DNA from: Salvia splendens
Taxonomy: Eukaryota; Streptophyta; Magnoliopsida; Lamiales; Lamiaceae
Reading direction: 5' to 3'
Length of the DNA stretch: 64,000 nucleotides
NCBI RefSeq assembly: GCF_004379255.2
Contig: NC_056047.1
Location: forward strand, 27,790,293-27,854,292
In this document: positions 10,154-20,736 of the stretch, one piece after another
Numbering within the stretch: the first letter of the stretch is position 1
Layout: each line of letters opens with the position of its first letter
Made by a program: the position numbers and the translations under genes
The notes under the pieces: model-generated
What the model was told of the DNA's origin: nothing
Databases searched by the model: none
What the model saw: the letters and a program-made list of their open reading frames with translations, nothing else

Positions 10154-13100
10154 CTCTGTGCTCGGCCGGTGGGGGCAGCAGTTGCATTTGGATGCGAGCT
10201 CGATCTTGCGCCATTGAAGTTTTGAATCAACAGGGATCCGGTAGATTAGAGCCTCCAATTAAAGATTGCCATGGAAGTTGTGAGACCAGCCTTCCATATG
10301 TCTTCGAGTCCCTGGATAATTGGTCCTTGGGACCGGGACACCTCCCACGTTGAGGCTAAGGTGAAGTTCCCTCGCCTGGACAAGGTCCATCTCGGGACAT
10401 CCGGATCTTCGGTTATTATTGGGGTGTTGCGGATCCGATCAATGATTGGTTGCGGAAGACCAGCTTGATCATGAAGCAATTGAAGTTTAGGAACATTCCA
10501 TGTGCCGTTAGTGAAGAACTCCGAAACGGTTGTCATGGGATTGCCCCTCTCATCAATGCAAGTCTCCCTAAGGGGGATATCACCGAGCCATATGTCATCC
10601 CACAAATAAATTCTTCCTGTTCCCACAAGCCATCGAATGTGCGGGTGGGCATGATGACCCCATGCCTTGGTCAATCTCTTCCAAGTTGGGCTCCCTCTAC
10701 TCGTGGGTGTCGGGGCAAGTGGTGAGCCATTGGAGCAATATTTCTTAATCATGTACTGTGCCCGTAAGGAATTCTGTTCTCGAAATCGCCACCACAACTT
10801 GATGTTGAAGGCACGCAACACCTCCGAGAACTTACGAATGCCGAGTCCTCCCTCGTTAAAGGGAAGGCACATCTGGTCCCAACTAATCCAATGAGTTCTC
10901 TTCCTTTCATTAGTCGAGCCCCAAAAGAAACGGGCCAATTGTTGATCTAGTAGCTTGAGGGTACCGGCCGTTGGCTCAATGGCTTGAAAGATATGAATGG
11001 GGATCGCCTCAAGTGTGCTCTTAATAAGAGTGAGCCTCCCTCCAAAAGATAGATGTTGATGCGCCCATCCGGATACTCTTGTAGCTAGCTTCTCCCGAAT
11101 GAACATAAACATTTCCATCCGCTTGGCCCCTCGGTATATAGGAACCCCAAATATAGGAAAGGGAACGTACCCCTAGCAAATCCTCCTTCCTCTTAGATTG
11201 TTCGTGCCCATTGCCCGTGCACGTCTGCAATGTAGAAATTGCTTTTATCAAGGTTGATCTGTTGCCCTGAAACTTTCACATAATTGTCGAGACACGCTCT
11301 AAGCCGACGCATTGGGGCTGCAGCCACTTGGGTGAAAATGATAATATCATCAGCGTAAGCCAGGTGGATGATTTCCATGCACTTCCTGGAGGCCTTGAAT
11401 ACCATCTCCTTCTTGCCAAGAATGAGCTTGTCGAGTGCCCTAGATAGGTAATCCGCGGCTATCACAAAAAGAGCCGGGGAGATGGGGTCTCCTTGCCTTA
11501 ACCCTCGGGTTAATTTGAAGAACCCAGCGGGAACGCCATTAATGAGAACTGAGAACCAGCATGAGCCTATACATCGTTCGACAAGGCTTATCCATGCATC
11601 CGGGAAGCCCATGCGCCTAAGAACCTTAGTTAGGAAGCTCCATTGGACCCTATCATAGGCCTTAGCCATATCAATCTTAATTGCCACATTTGGTGCGGGG
11701 GAGCACCTTGCTATTTCGTGAAACATCTCTTGGGCCATCAAAACGTTGTCATGTAGAAGTCGTCCCTTAACAAAGCCGCTCTGGTTTGGTGAAATTACTT
11801 GGGGCAGGAACGGGCCGAGGCGAGCAGTGAGGACTTTTGTGATAATCTTGTTAAGGACATTGCAAAGGCTTATGGGGCAGAAGTCAGCCCACGTCCCGGG
11901 CGAGGCCTTTTTCGGGATGAGGACAATATTTGTGGTCGTGATACTTCTGGGAGGGTATGCTCCAAGGAAGACCTGCATTATGGCATCCACAACATCCTTT
12001 TCAATGATCCCCCAATAAGCACTGTTCCCGGAGATATCAAATACCGCTCTCTTCACCTCCTCGGCATCTGGGGGCTTATGGATCTCCATTAAGGCCGGGG
12101 TAGGAGGGAGCTCTTGGATTAAGTCGATAACCGGCTCCACGAGTGTCGGATTATCCGGTGCGAGGAGGCTCCGAAAAAACTCAACCGCCGAATTTCTCAA
12201 CTTTGTTTCGTCCGCAATCTCTCGGCCAGTCGCATGTATGGAGTGTATACGAAGCCTAACTCTCTTCTGTTTCACCCAGCTCTGGTAGAACTTGGTATTC
12301 TTATCACCTTCCGCAAGCCACCTTAGGGCTGCTTTCTGTCTCCAAAAGTCCTCTTCCATGCGCAATAGGAGGATGTATTCTGCAATGCTTTTATTGATCT
12401 CGGTTCTATTCCGGGGGGTTGGATCAGCCTCAAAATCGGCGTGGCCTTGTGCGATCCTCACCACCATTTCTTGGAGATTAGAATGGATATTGCCGAAGAC
12501 CTCCCTATTCCAAGCCTTAAGTGCTTTTTTACTTCTGGCTAGCGTTGTTTGGAGATTGAGCAGGCCTGACGCCCCGGTCGGTTCTTCCCAAACATCTTGA
12601 ATGAGGCTCTTGAAGCCTTCGTGTCGAACCCACATATTCTGGAATCGGAAGGCGCTACCCCGTGTTGGAGGCCTCGGGATCGTGCATCTGGCGAGGATCG
12701 GGCCATGATCCGAGGAGATTCGAGGTAGGTTAGACACCCGTGTTGCCTCAAAGGCATTGGACCAAACCTCATTAACAAACAGCCTATCCAACCTCTCAAA
12801 TAACCCATTCTTTGCCCAAGTGAAGTCTGCTCCATCGTACCCTGGATCAAGAAGTCTGCAATCCTCAATGGTTTCGGCAAAGTCAATCATCTCGGCTTGC
12901 CTATTGGTCTCACTTCCAACCCTATCTTCGAGCGTGAGGATTGTATTGAAGTCCCCACCAATCATCCAAGGAGTTCCCACAGCCTGCGTTGATATCTCCC
13001 TCATTTTGGCCCATAGGGGATAACGATCCGACCTTGAGCATTTGGCATAAACCGCCGAGATGGAGATGTGGTTTGACGTTCGGTATGTAATTAGCCGTCC

Positions 13101-13358
13101 GTGTAAAATTTGGTCCGCATCAATCTCGACATCAAAAGTGGTTCCCTCTTCACAGAAAATCCATATTTTCCCAGATGTGTTTGCTCCTTGGAAATTGAGC
13201 CCGAATGCCTTGGAGAAGCGATCCGGATCGGGAGTTGTAAAAGGCTCCATTATTGCAAGGAAAGAAACGTTATACCGCTTAATTAATCTTTTGACAACGT
13301 TTTGGGTTGCCGCGTTCGCAACGCCCCTAACGTTCCAAAACATGATATTGAAAGACAT
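10154..13358 (-). pseudogene. ORF2: LINE A ORF2, N-terminal and middle part (EN, RT, zf-RVT)
   Basis: Reads from the ATG complement at 13356-13358. The EN domain is intact in motifs (FWNVRG, IMEPF, GGDFN, SSDHGPI). In RT an in-frame loss of about 15 residues removes the text RGPDGFSAVFFQA present in LINE D, so an RT core motif is gone (near 12025). VKIDMAKAYDRV and YADD remain. A frameshift at about 11195 separates the part ending at KSNFYIADV from the following section (11118-10246), and a further lesion lies at about 10246. The C-terminal RNase H is across LINE B at 1466-2364. Not functional. Confidence 0.9.
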
Positions 13359-14320
13359 AATTAACAAAGAGAGTCCGTACCCGGAAGGTGTGAAGGCCCT
13401 CCTTGAAGTAAGACAATTTGCTATTCTTTGTCCCGTGCTTGTTCCTTGTCTTCAAGGCGCGGAAGGGATTCATTATCGTGCTCGCTAAGTGGCTGAATGT
13501 CCATCGCAGCCATGTCCTCCTCCCCGCATCCATCGACGTCAAACTCCCCATTGGCCATGAGCGAGTAGTACTTGTTAGTGCTCATGACATTTCCCATCCA
13601 ATCATCACCCTTCCTACCACCATTTGACGAAGGGTGGCGCCAACCCCCTCTCGAACCCCCTCGGGAGCCCCCTCTGTAGCTTGGTGTGCCTTGGCGAGAA
13701 GAATCACCTTGTTCCCAATTGTCAACCATTACATCATCCGCATTTGCCATCACAGTTCGTCCCCTCTCTTCGAGGCTCACAAATGATAGGTTCGTCTTCC
13801 ACAAGCACAATCTCTCCGTGTAGGTTACCAACAATATCCGGACCCTCCCATTCCGGTACAATCCTCACTTCCCGATTCGGTTTGGCTTTCGGTTTCGCAC
13901 CTTTGCCTCTGTTTCTTCCTTGGCGTTTCCATTTGTTGGTGTCAGTTGGGTTATGCGTTGAGTTGGCTTGCTTTTCGGTCTGATCATTTCCATCTTGAGT
14001 GGCTTTGTGAGGGGTGGCGCTATTGTAGTTCCTCTTTGCCGGCCGTTCGGTCTTGCCGCCTGCATAGCACACATTACTTGCATGCCCAACGTGCTTGCAT
14101 TCGCGGCAATAGGCTGGAATTTTGTCCCACCGGACTTGTTGCACCGTCTCTCTTCCGCAAATATCCAATATTATTTCTTTCGGGGGGGGGGCTTTGTGAT
14201 GTCAATCTCGACACAAATGCGCGCAAAGGACAGCCTAGTCTTGTTCGCGGTGGCTCGATCCACTTGGATTGGGGTCCCGAGAAGCTTGCCAATAGCGAAC
14301 AATGCAGATTGGTCGAACAA

Positions 14321-14335
14321 ATGAATAGGGAGCCC
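14321..14335 (+). repeat. Left target-site duplication of the SINE
   Basis: 'atgaatagggagccc' here and 'atgaataaggagccc' at 14517-14531. LINE D has the site once, near 31641. 15 bp, one mismatch. Confidence 0.88.
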
Positions 14336-14516
14336 ATATCCAAGCCCCTTGGCCTAGCGGTAAAGGGCGCTGGATACCGCGTCCATCCTAGAGGTCTCGA
14401 GTTCGAACCCTGGGAGGCGCAATTTGTATTTCCTCCTTGTTATAGGAGTTGATTTGTAATTTCCTCCTTCATATATATGATATAAATATATGAAGTTAAT
14501 TTAAAAAAAAAAAAAA
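14336..14516 (+). mobile_element. tRNA-derived SINE
   Basis: A 181-bp insertion absent from the same position in LINE D. Near its start is a pol III A-box-like 'tggcctagcgg' (14350-14360), and about 40 bases on a B-box-like 'gttcgaaccc' (14401-14410). These are the internal promoter boxes of a tRNA-derived SINE. The body ends in a palindromic AT-rich stretch ('cttcatatat' with 'atatatgaag', about 14468-14496) and a poly-A tail (14503-14516). It has no coding capacity, so it would be mobilised by a LINE RT. Its 3' end does not resemble the 3' ends of the LINEs here. Confidence 0.88.
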
Positions 14517-14531
14517 ATGAATAAGGAGCCC
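14517..14531 (+). repeat. Right target-site duplication of the SINE
   Basis: Follows the SINE poly-A run directly and repeats 14321-14335 with one changed base. Confidence 0.88.
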
Positions 14532-15775
14532 GATTAGGTTGCACCATATCGCTGCGATTGGCGACTCACAATATGCATCGAAATCCGGGGTCCATTTGAA
14601 CACCCTCATCGGGTGGCGGTCAATAAACCACACCGGCGTCCCCTTCGGGCCACTAAGTATCTTAGCATAATCTGCCAATTCCTCGCATTGGATGAGAATA
14701 TGTTTGGCATTAATATATTTCCAAGTAAATCCACATTGAAATTTAATGTTATTGAGGGCTTTTTGTATTTGACCAGCTGATGGTATAGAGTGGGAGAATT
14801 TACCTACGATAGCACGTCCCATATTCTCGGCGAGCTTCCGAATCTCCACTCCCGAAAAGTAAATAGCCGGAATCCCATTTGAAACCGTAGCGAGACCAAT
14901 GGTTTAGAGCTTATCGGGTGCGAAAACTTGTGGGCCGTTCGGGTCCGGGACCTCCCTGATCATATCAGCCATAGATCGCCATGCAATAGTGTTTTCCGTC
15001 CCCACCGCGGCTCCACCAGCCTGTTTGGGGACACCCGGGTCTGGTCCAACTCCCTTCTCGACCCTATTGTGGGAAGCATTCATTGCGGTTGACGGATTCA
15101 CTTTAAATAGGCTGGCCATTGTTCCATCCATGGTAGTTGTCGTAATGATCTCCTCTTGCTCCACGACATTAGGGGTGATACCCGGGTTCGTGGGTGACTC
15201 TTGGGGATGCGCCATCGCCCCCGCGTTTTGTAGCACATCTTGGCTTGATTGGGAGCTTGGTGGCGGTTGCGACCCTCTCGGCCGGCCACTCTCAAAGGAG
15301 TCTCGAAGCTTGAGGGTGCGACCATTCTCTAAAGGTGGGAATTCTTCATGATAGTTCTTGAAGGCCGACGAGGGTGTTATGGGGGAGGGGTCATTACGAA
15401 TTCTAAGTATCCGGTTCGGCTCGGCCGCCAGTCGCCCCATGTCCACTTTTCCGGCGTCGATGAGCGGTTGTCTCCATGGCGTCAAGTGTATCCACCAAGT
15501 CCAAGGAGGCTACAAGGAGGAGGTTGGTAGGATTTGGCTGCACATGGCCTCCCAAGTCTAGTGCATCACGTGAGTCACCATTGTGGTAGGAGACCAAACC
15601 ACTTTCCAAAAGCTCTTTTGTACCCATATTCATTTCAAGAAGTTTGACTCTCTCTTCCTCTAACACTTCTTTTGTTTTTGCAGCAACAAGTACAAGTGTA
15701 TTGTCATGACTTGGCTGGATGACCGTTACCTCATCGGCGGCCGGCCACTCTCCGGCTGTCCGGTCGGAATCTTGA

Positions 15776-15792
15776 TCGGAAAAGCGCGAGTT
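15776..15792 (+). repeat. Left target-site duplication of LINE C (17 bp)
   Basis: 'tcggaaaagcgcgagtt' occurs here and at 16965-16981. LINE D carries it once (about 32904-32920). Confidence 0.93.
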
Positions 15793-16964
15793 TTTTTATA
15801 AACACCCTCATGGTGGAGGGTTCGTGGGTCCCTCATCCCTAGATTTCAGTCAAGATGTTACAGGATAAGGCCACACCCAAAAGTGGTGTGCCTACACAAA
15901 TCAAGAGTAGTATGCGGTCCGATTCCAATTGTCTCGGACCTCATCCTACTCCTTACAAAAGTGATCAACAAGATTACTACAAACCAAAAACTTTCGCCTC
16001 ATACAACAATACCATCAAATAGCGGCTATTCTTCCTCCCGAACCCGAACATTAGGGATTCCCATCTCGTCCATTCTGATCATAGCAATGAATAATCTCGG
16101 GGCTGTGTGTGTCGTTAAGCGGCTAAGGTTCTCCAACGACAACCCCATTTTGGCTAGGTAGTCCGCCGGCTTATTACCCTCTCGGTGGATGAAAGTGGCC
16201 CGGAAAGTGACTTGTTTCTTGGTGATCGTAAGGCGCGCCATGGCTCGGCAAGAGTGAGCCGGCCCCCATTTCGAGCCTTTTAGGAGATTGATTGCCTGTT
16301 TTGCATCTGATTCAATCCAAATAGGTCGCTCGAACTCCTTAGCGAATTCCAATCCAAGTTGTAGGGCCATGAGTTCGGCTTCAAGGGCCGAGTGAGCCTC
16401 GGGGGAGTTGCAAAGGCCACAAGCAATTTGCCCTCAGCATCCCGTACCAGCCCGCCTCCCCCGGCCTTACCTGTTTCCACATTGAAGGCCCCATCCGTAT
16501 TAACTTTGATCCACGGTCTGTCCGGTGGGTTCCACTTGATCGCCATGGCTAGCGGCCTCTCCCTTCTTGCGTCGGATCGGTTAGGGATTTCAAAAGTGAC
16601 CCGAACACCGTGCCAATGTTTCGGACTTAGGCGCCCGTTTGTCATGCTATTCCGGATATAAGTTTGGACCTGCCACACTACATTGTATGGTTTGAATTGT
16701 ACCTGCTGGTGACGGCTTCTATTTCTCTCGGACCACAGGAACCAGAGGATGAGATAGGGAATGGTATAGCACAAATGCCTTTTGTTTTGTTGTTGTGTCC
16801 GCCGGGACCACACCACAAGCCTCTCCGGGATCGTATCATTGATCCGGAGGGATGGGGAGGCACCCTCGAACCAGCCATCGAACTCCCTCCACACACTAAC
16901 CGCCCCACTTCCTTGGATGAAAAGATGTTGAAGTGACTCCGTGTTCGGGCGATGTGGACAGCAT
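15793..16964 (-). mobile_element. LINE C: 5'-truncated LINE inserted in LINE A ORF1
   Basis: About 1.17 kb with a short T-rich 3' edge, the 3' UTR hairpins of the B-type family (GGTCCGA/TCGGACC at about 15917-15943) and the end of ORF2. Truncated at its 5' side within the zf-RVT region. Flanked by a perfect 17-bp duplication. Confidence 0.93.
16026..16964 (-). pseudogene. ORF2: LINE C ORF2 C-terminal fragment (zf-RVT end, RNase H)
   Basis: Begins in CCPHRPNTESLQHLF at the truncated end and continues through [15 protein letters not shown] to the RNase H domain (VNTDGAFNVETGKAGGGG, ESDAKQAINLL, NKPADYLAKMG). The frame shifts at about 16385 between GKLLVAFATPP and the LEFAKEF tract, so it is broken in the middle of RNase H. 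The stop is the complement at 16026-16028. The product differs clearly from LINEs B and F, so it is another subfamily. Sequence beyond 16964 that stays open in the same frame is LINE A ORF1, an accidental fusion. Confidence 0.9.
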
Positions 16965-16981
16965 TCGGAAAAGCGCGAGTT
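16965..16981 (+). repeat. Right target-site duplication of LINE C (17 bp)
   Basis: Perfect copy of 15776-15792. LINE A ORF1 resumes after it. Confidence 0.93.
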
Positions 16982-17410
16982 ATTAGGAGGAGCTTTACAT
17001 ACTTTGATTGGCTTGTCCAAATCAAGCTCGTCATTGAAGTCACGTTGCTCGCACGTCTTTGGCCGGATGATACCCTCGATTTCTCCGTTTGAAGTCGTCG
17101 GAAATATTGCCCCTTTGCATTTGGGACTCTTAAGTGGGGTACCTTCCTCCTCTCCGAAATCTATCTTCTTCCGGAGTTGCTTGTCTTCGGGAAGTGGAGA
17201 CGGGATGAATCTCTTCCGGCCGTTGTCTTTGGTTGGTGGTGCCAGAGTGCTCTTCCGTGACTTAAGTTTAGCTTTGGCCAGCTTCATTGCCTCCTTCTTA
17301 GATGCTTGCTTCGGGGAAGAAGGCCCCACCGAGCAAAATGTCATGGCTTGGTCCGAGAGGGTTCGCATTTCATCCGGCGGTGGAGGGTCATTCGGCGGGC
17401 CGTCCGATAT

Positions 17411-17665
17411 GGCCGGACCAGTGAGGTTACCGTGGGAGATGGAACAAGGGTGGCGTTCGAAGGAGGGTTGGGGGTCGAGTGCAAGTGATGATGGGGTTGG
17501 CGTGCCGTTGGGGTGTGGTGGTGAATGTCGGCGTGGGGGCGAATTGGGCGGAGGAGGAAGGCGTTGTAACCGTTGGAGGGGTGGGATTTGCTAGAGAGAA
17601 GGTGGAGCCTCTCTCTCTAGAATTGGTTGTTGCTTGTCGCGAATATCAATTTGAAGGACAAAAGA
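17411..17665 (-). other. LINE A 5' UTR and 5' junction
   Basis: 17411-17625 is the LINE 5' UTR, matching 33350-33562. Its outer end can pair CTAGAGAGA with TCTCTCTAG. Beyond 17625 homology to LINE D stops. 17626-17665 is about 40 bases of junction filler, and 'aaggacaaaagag' at 17654-17666 repeats the gag target text at 17679-17691. Confidence 0.7.
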
Positions 17666-17706
17666 GTTCTCATTCTTCAAGGACAAAAGAGTGGACTTCA
17701 TCCAAA
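17666..17706 (+). repeat. Right copy of 41-bp direct duplication flanking LINE A
   Basis: See the match with 1048-1088. gypsy-1 gag resumes here in the correct frame. Confidence 0.8.
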
Positions 17707-18540
17707 TCTAATTTTGGGGCAGCTTCTAAACCCCAAAATGAAGCATCGACATCCAAGTCCAAAGAATTTGAGAAGGGTAAAGGTATTTCTACTTCTACTT
17801 TTACTCGAAATAGAGATATCAAATGTTTTCGTTGTCAAGGTGTTGGACATCCTAATCCATACAAGCTACAATGGCTTAATGAATGTGGAGAAATTCGAGT
17901 GACTAAGCGAGTTCTAATTTCATTTTCAATTGGCAATTATAAAGATGATGATCTTTGTGATGTTGTGCCAATGCATGCAAGTCACATTCTTTTGGGGAGG
18001 CCATGGCAGTTTGATCGTAGGGTGATTTATGATGGATTTCACAACCACTACACCTTCAAGCACAACAACAAGTCTATTATGCTTGTCTCATTGACACCTC
18101 AACAAGTTCAAGAGGACCAACAGAAATTGTCACAAGAAAGGAGAGCTCGTGAGGTTGAGAGAAAAAAAAGTGAGGGCATTGAAAAAGTGTCGAGTGAAAA
18201 AAAATAGTCGAGAGAAAAGTAAGAATGAGAGAAAAAAAAGGTGAGGGCATTGAAAAAGAGTCAAGTGAAAAGAGTCCGAATGAAAAAAAGAATTTTTATG
18301 TGGGAGGAAAAGAAATAAAGAGTGCAATAGTTGAAAAAGAGAGTGTTTTCATCTTAGTGTACAAACTGTCTTTGTTTACCACTAACGAATTAACCACTTC
18401 TTTGCCAAGTACTTTTGTGTCTCTTTTACAGGAATTCGAAGGTATTTTTCCAGTGGAAGAATCAAGTGGATTACCTCCATTAAGAGGTATTGAACACCAA
18501 ATTGACCTTGTTCCCGGGGCAGTTCTACCAAACCGAAGAG
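17666..18540 (+). pseudogene. gag-pol: gypsy-1 gag end and protease, internally deleted
   Basis: Continues the gag tail (HSSRTKEWTSSKSNF) to the zinc knuckle CFRCQGVGH. After 'ggacat' at about 17848 the sequence jumps to the protease section PNPYKLQWLNECGE. By comparison with gypsy-2 (about 42590-42917) roughly 0.33 kb is missing, including the second half of the knuckle and the protease active site. The deletion joins at a shared 'acat'. LLGRPWQFDRR and the Lys/Glu/Ser linker follow. A frameshift introduces the stop near 18207, and a 25-base loss near 18533 (PAYRANPE region in gypsy-3) breaks the entry to RT. Confidence 0.85.
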
Positions 18541-20705
18541 ACTAAGGAAATTCAAAGGCATGTGCAAGAGTTGTTGGACAAAGGAAAAATCCGTGAGAGC
18601 ATGAGTCCATGTGCTGTTCCGGCAATTGTTGTTTCTAAGAAAGATGGATCATGGAGGATGTGCATCGACTGCCGAGCAATCAACAAAATCACGGTAAAGT
18701 ATCGCTATCCTATTCCTAGGCTAGATGATATGCTTGATGAATTGCATGGATCCGTTGTGTTTAGTAAGATCGATTTGAAAAGTGGTTATCATCAAATTCG
18801 AATTAGAGAAGGAGACGAATGGAAAATAGCCTTTAAAACAAAATTTGGTCTATATGAGTGGTTAGTAGCCTTTTGGTTTAACTAATGCACCAAGTACTTT
18901 CATGAGATTGATGCACTATGTTTTGAGAAAATTCATTGGAAAATTTGTGGTTGTTTATTTTAATGATATTCCTGTTTATAGCAAAAATGTGGATGGACAT
19001 CTTAACCATGTGCGTGCAGTTTTAGATACCTTACGAAAAGAATCATTGTATGCAAATCTCAAAAAGTGTTCTTTTTACATGGATAAAATTGTTTTTCTGG
19101 GTTTTGTTATAAATGCTAATGGGATTGAAATGGAAAAGGAGAAGGTAAAAGCTATTTTAGAATGGCCAATTCCTCAAAATGTAGCACAAGTTAGAAGTTT
19201 TCATGGTCTTGCAAGTTTTTATAGGTGGTTTGTCAAGGATTTTAGTACAATTGTTGCACCTTTGAATGAAATTGTGAAAAAGGATGTTTGTTTTTATTGG
19301 GGTGAAAAACAAGAGCATGCTTTCAATCTCCTTAAAGAAAAACTTACAACTGCACCAATTCTTTCTTTGCCTAACTTTGATAACATGTTTGAGCTTGAAT
19401 GTGATGCATCTGGAGTAGGCATAGGAGCTGTTTTGTTGCAGGATGGGAAGCCAATCGCTTACTTTAGCGAAAAGTTGAAAGGAGCTCAATTGAACTATCC
19501 AACGTATGACAAGGAGTTATATGCTTTGGTTAGAGCTTTGGAAACATGGCAGCATTACTTGTGGCCTAGAGAGTTTGTAATTCATACGGATCATGAATCT
19601 CTCAAGTACTGGAAAGGTCAAGGTAAGCTTTGCAAGAGACATGTTAAGTGGGTGGAATTCATTGAATCATTTCCCTATGTAATCAAATACAAAAAGGGAA
19701 AAGGAAACATTGTGGCTGATGCATTGTCTCGGAGGTACATTTTGATCACTACTTTGAGTTCTAAGTTGCTTGGTTTTGAGTTGATTAAGGAAATGTATGA
19801 TAATGACTCGGACTTTTCTTTTATCTATTTAGCTTGTGAGCATGCTGCATTTGACAAGTTCTATAGGCATGATGGCTATTTATTTAGAGAAAATAAATTG
19901 TGCATTCCTAAAGGTTCTATGCGTGAATTGCTTGTGCGTGAAGCTCATGGTGGTGGTTTAATGGGGCATTTTGGAGTCCATAAGACAATGGATGTTTTGC
20001 ATGAACATTTCTTTTGGCCTAAAATGCGTGCGGATGTTGAAAGAATTTATAAAAGATGCATAACTTGCATGCAAGCCAAGTCTAAATCACACCCACATGG
20101 TTTGTACAAACCGTTACCAATTCCTAGTGCACCTTGGGAGGATATTTCAATGGACTTTGTCATTGGTTTACCAAGAACAAAAAGAGGTAGAGATTCAGTT
20201 TTTGTGGTTGTTGATAGGTTTTCAAAAATGGCACATTTTATTCCATGTCACAAAACTGGTGATGCATCTCATATTGCTGATTTGTTCTTTAAAGAAATTG
20301 TCCGTTTGCATGGTGTTCCTAGATCAATTGTGAGTGATCGAGATGCTAAATTTGTGAGTCATTTTTTGCGTGTGTTGTGGAATAAGTTGGGAACTAAACT
20401 CTTGTTTTCTACTACTTGTCATCCACAAACTGATGGACAAACTGAAGTAGTTAATAGGACTTTGTCTCAATTACTACGAACTTTAGTTAAAAAGAACTTG
20501 AAAAGTTGGGAGGAATGCTTACCTTTAGCTGAATTTGCTTATAATCGAAGTGTTCATTCTGCTACTAACTTTCCTCCATTTGAAGTTGTGTATGGTTTTA
20601 ATCCACTGAGTCCACTAGATTTGATTCCAATACCTATTGAAGAACGCGCAAATCTTGATGGAAAAGCTAAGGCTGAAATGGTGAAAAGATTGCATGAAAG
20701 GGTAA
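18541..20705 (+). pseudogene. pol: gypsy-1 pol: RT, RNase H, integrase
   Basis: RT begins with [13 protein letters not shown] and shows [18 protein letters not shown] and [13 protein letters not shown] base loss at about 18870 shifts the frame; reading resumes at about 18890 with [12 protein letters not shown]. The catalytic YFDD box reads YFND, so a metal-binding Asp is lost. RNase H ([15 protein letters not shown] ... HTDHESLKY) and integrase follow without further stops. The integrase shows the zinc-binding H-H-C-C region (GHFGVHKT ... RCITCMQAK), and the core has D in SMDFV, D in SDRDAKF and E in QTEVVNRT. The C-terminus is cut after [12 protein letters not shown], where the reading runs into LTR sequence at 20706. 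The chromodomain-side tail is therefore missing. Confidence 0.88.
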
Positions 20706-20736
20706 GGTTCTTGGCTGATCATAAAGCCAACGAGTC
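20706..20736 (+). repeat. gypsy-1 3' LTR remnant, first part
   Basis: From 'ggttcttggctgatcat' the sequence matches LTR positions 40349 onward of gypsy-2. The joint with integrase shares 'ggttc', which suggests deletion of the pol end and about 610 bases of LTR by recombination at microhomology. Confidence 0.75.
20721..20736 (+). repeat. Left target-site duplication of LINE F (16 bp)
   Basis: 'ataaagccaacgagtc' occurs here and at 22185-22200. Confidence 0.93.

Larger units (their letters stand above)
13361..17410 (-). pseudogene. ORF1: LINE A ORF1, heavily broken
   Basis: ORF1 protein of the A/D subfamily. The start codon seen in LINE D (ATG, complement 33347-33349) reads ATA here (complement 17408-17410). 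The N-terminal part runs 17368-16982, then LINE C interrupts. The middle (15775-14904) holds proline/serine-rich text, and DUF4283 lies at 14849-14535 with FSHSIPSAGQ and HPMRVFKWTPDF. The SINE interrupts DUF4283 at 14336-14516. The zinc knuckle AYCRECKHVGHASNVC is at about 14120-14075, and the Gly/Arg-rich tail at 13861-13421 ends early at TAG where LINE D has CAG. The normal TAA is at 13361-13363, 2 bases before ORF2, as in LINEs B and D. Confidence 0.85.
1270..17625 (-). mobile_element. LINE A: full-length but broken L1-type LINE, split by LINE B, LINE C and a SINE
   Basis: On the minus strand it reads 5' UTR (17625-17411), ORF1, ORF2, 3' UTR (1465-1288) and a poly-A tail (T run 1271-1287). 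Its own pieces are 1270-2382, 10154-14335, 14532-15792 and 16982-17625. It aligns along its whole length with LINE D (26329-33593) and shares the 3' UTR of that copy, which differs from the 3' UTR of LINEs B, C, F, I, J and K. Both ORFs are interrupted and also carry frameshifts and stops. Its 5' end, with the GAGAGA/TCTCTC hairpin, is at about 17590-17625. Confidence 0.9.

Noticed and set aside
14349..14415. A functional tRNA gene
   Set aside because: Box A- and B-like strings are present but no complete cloverleaf with acceptor stem can be drawn; poly-A tail and TSD show a SINE.
16280..17368. A novel minus-strand protein fusing basic ORF1 text with RNase H
   Set aside because: The joint is the 17-bp TSD of LINE C at 16965; the frame is open across it by chance.
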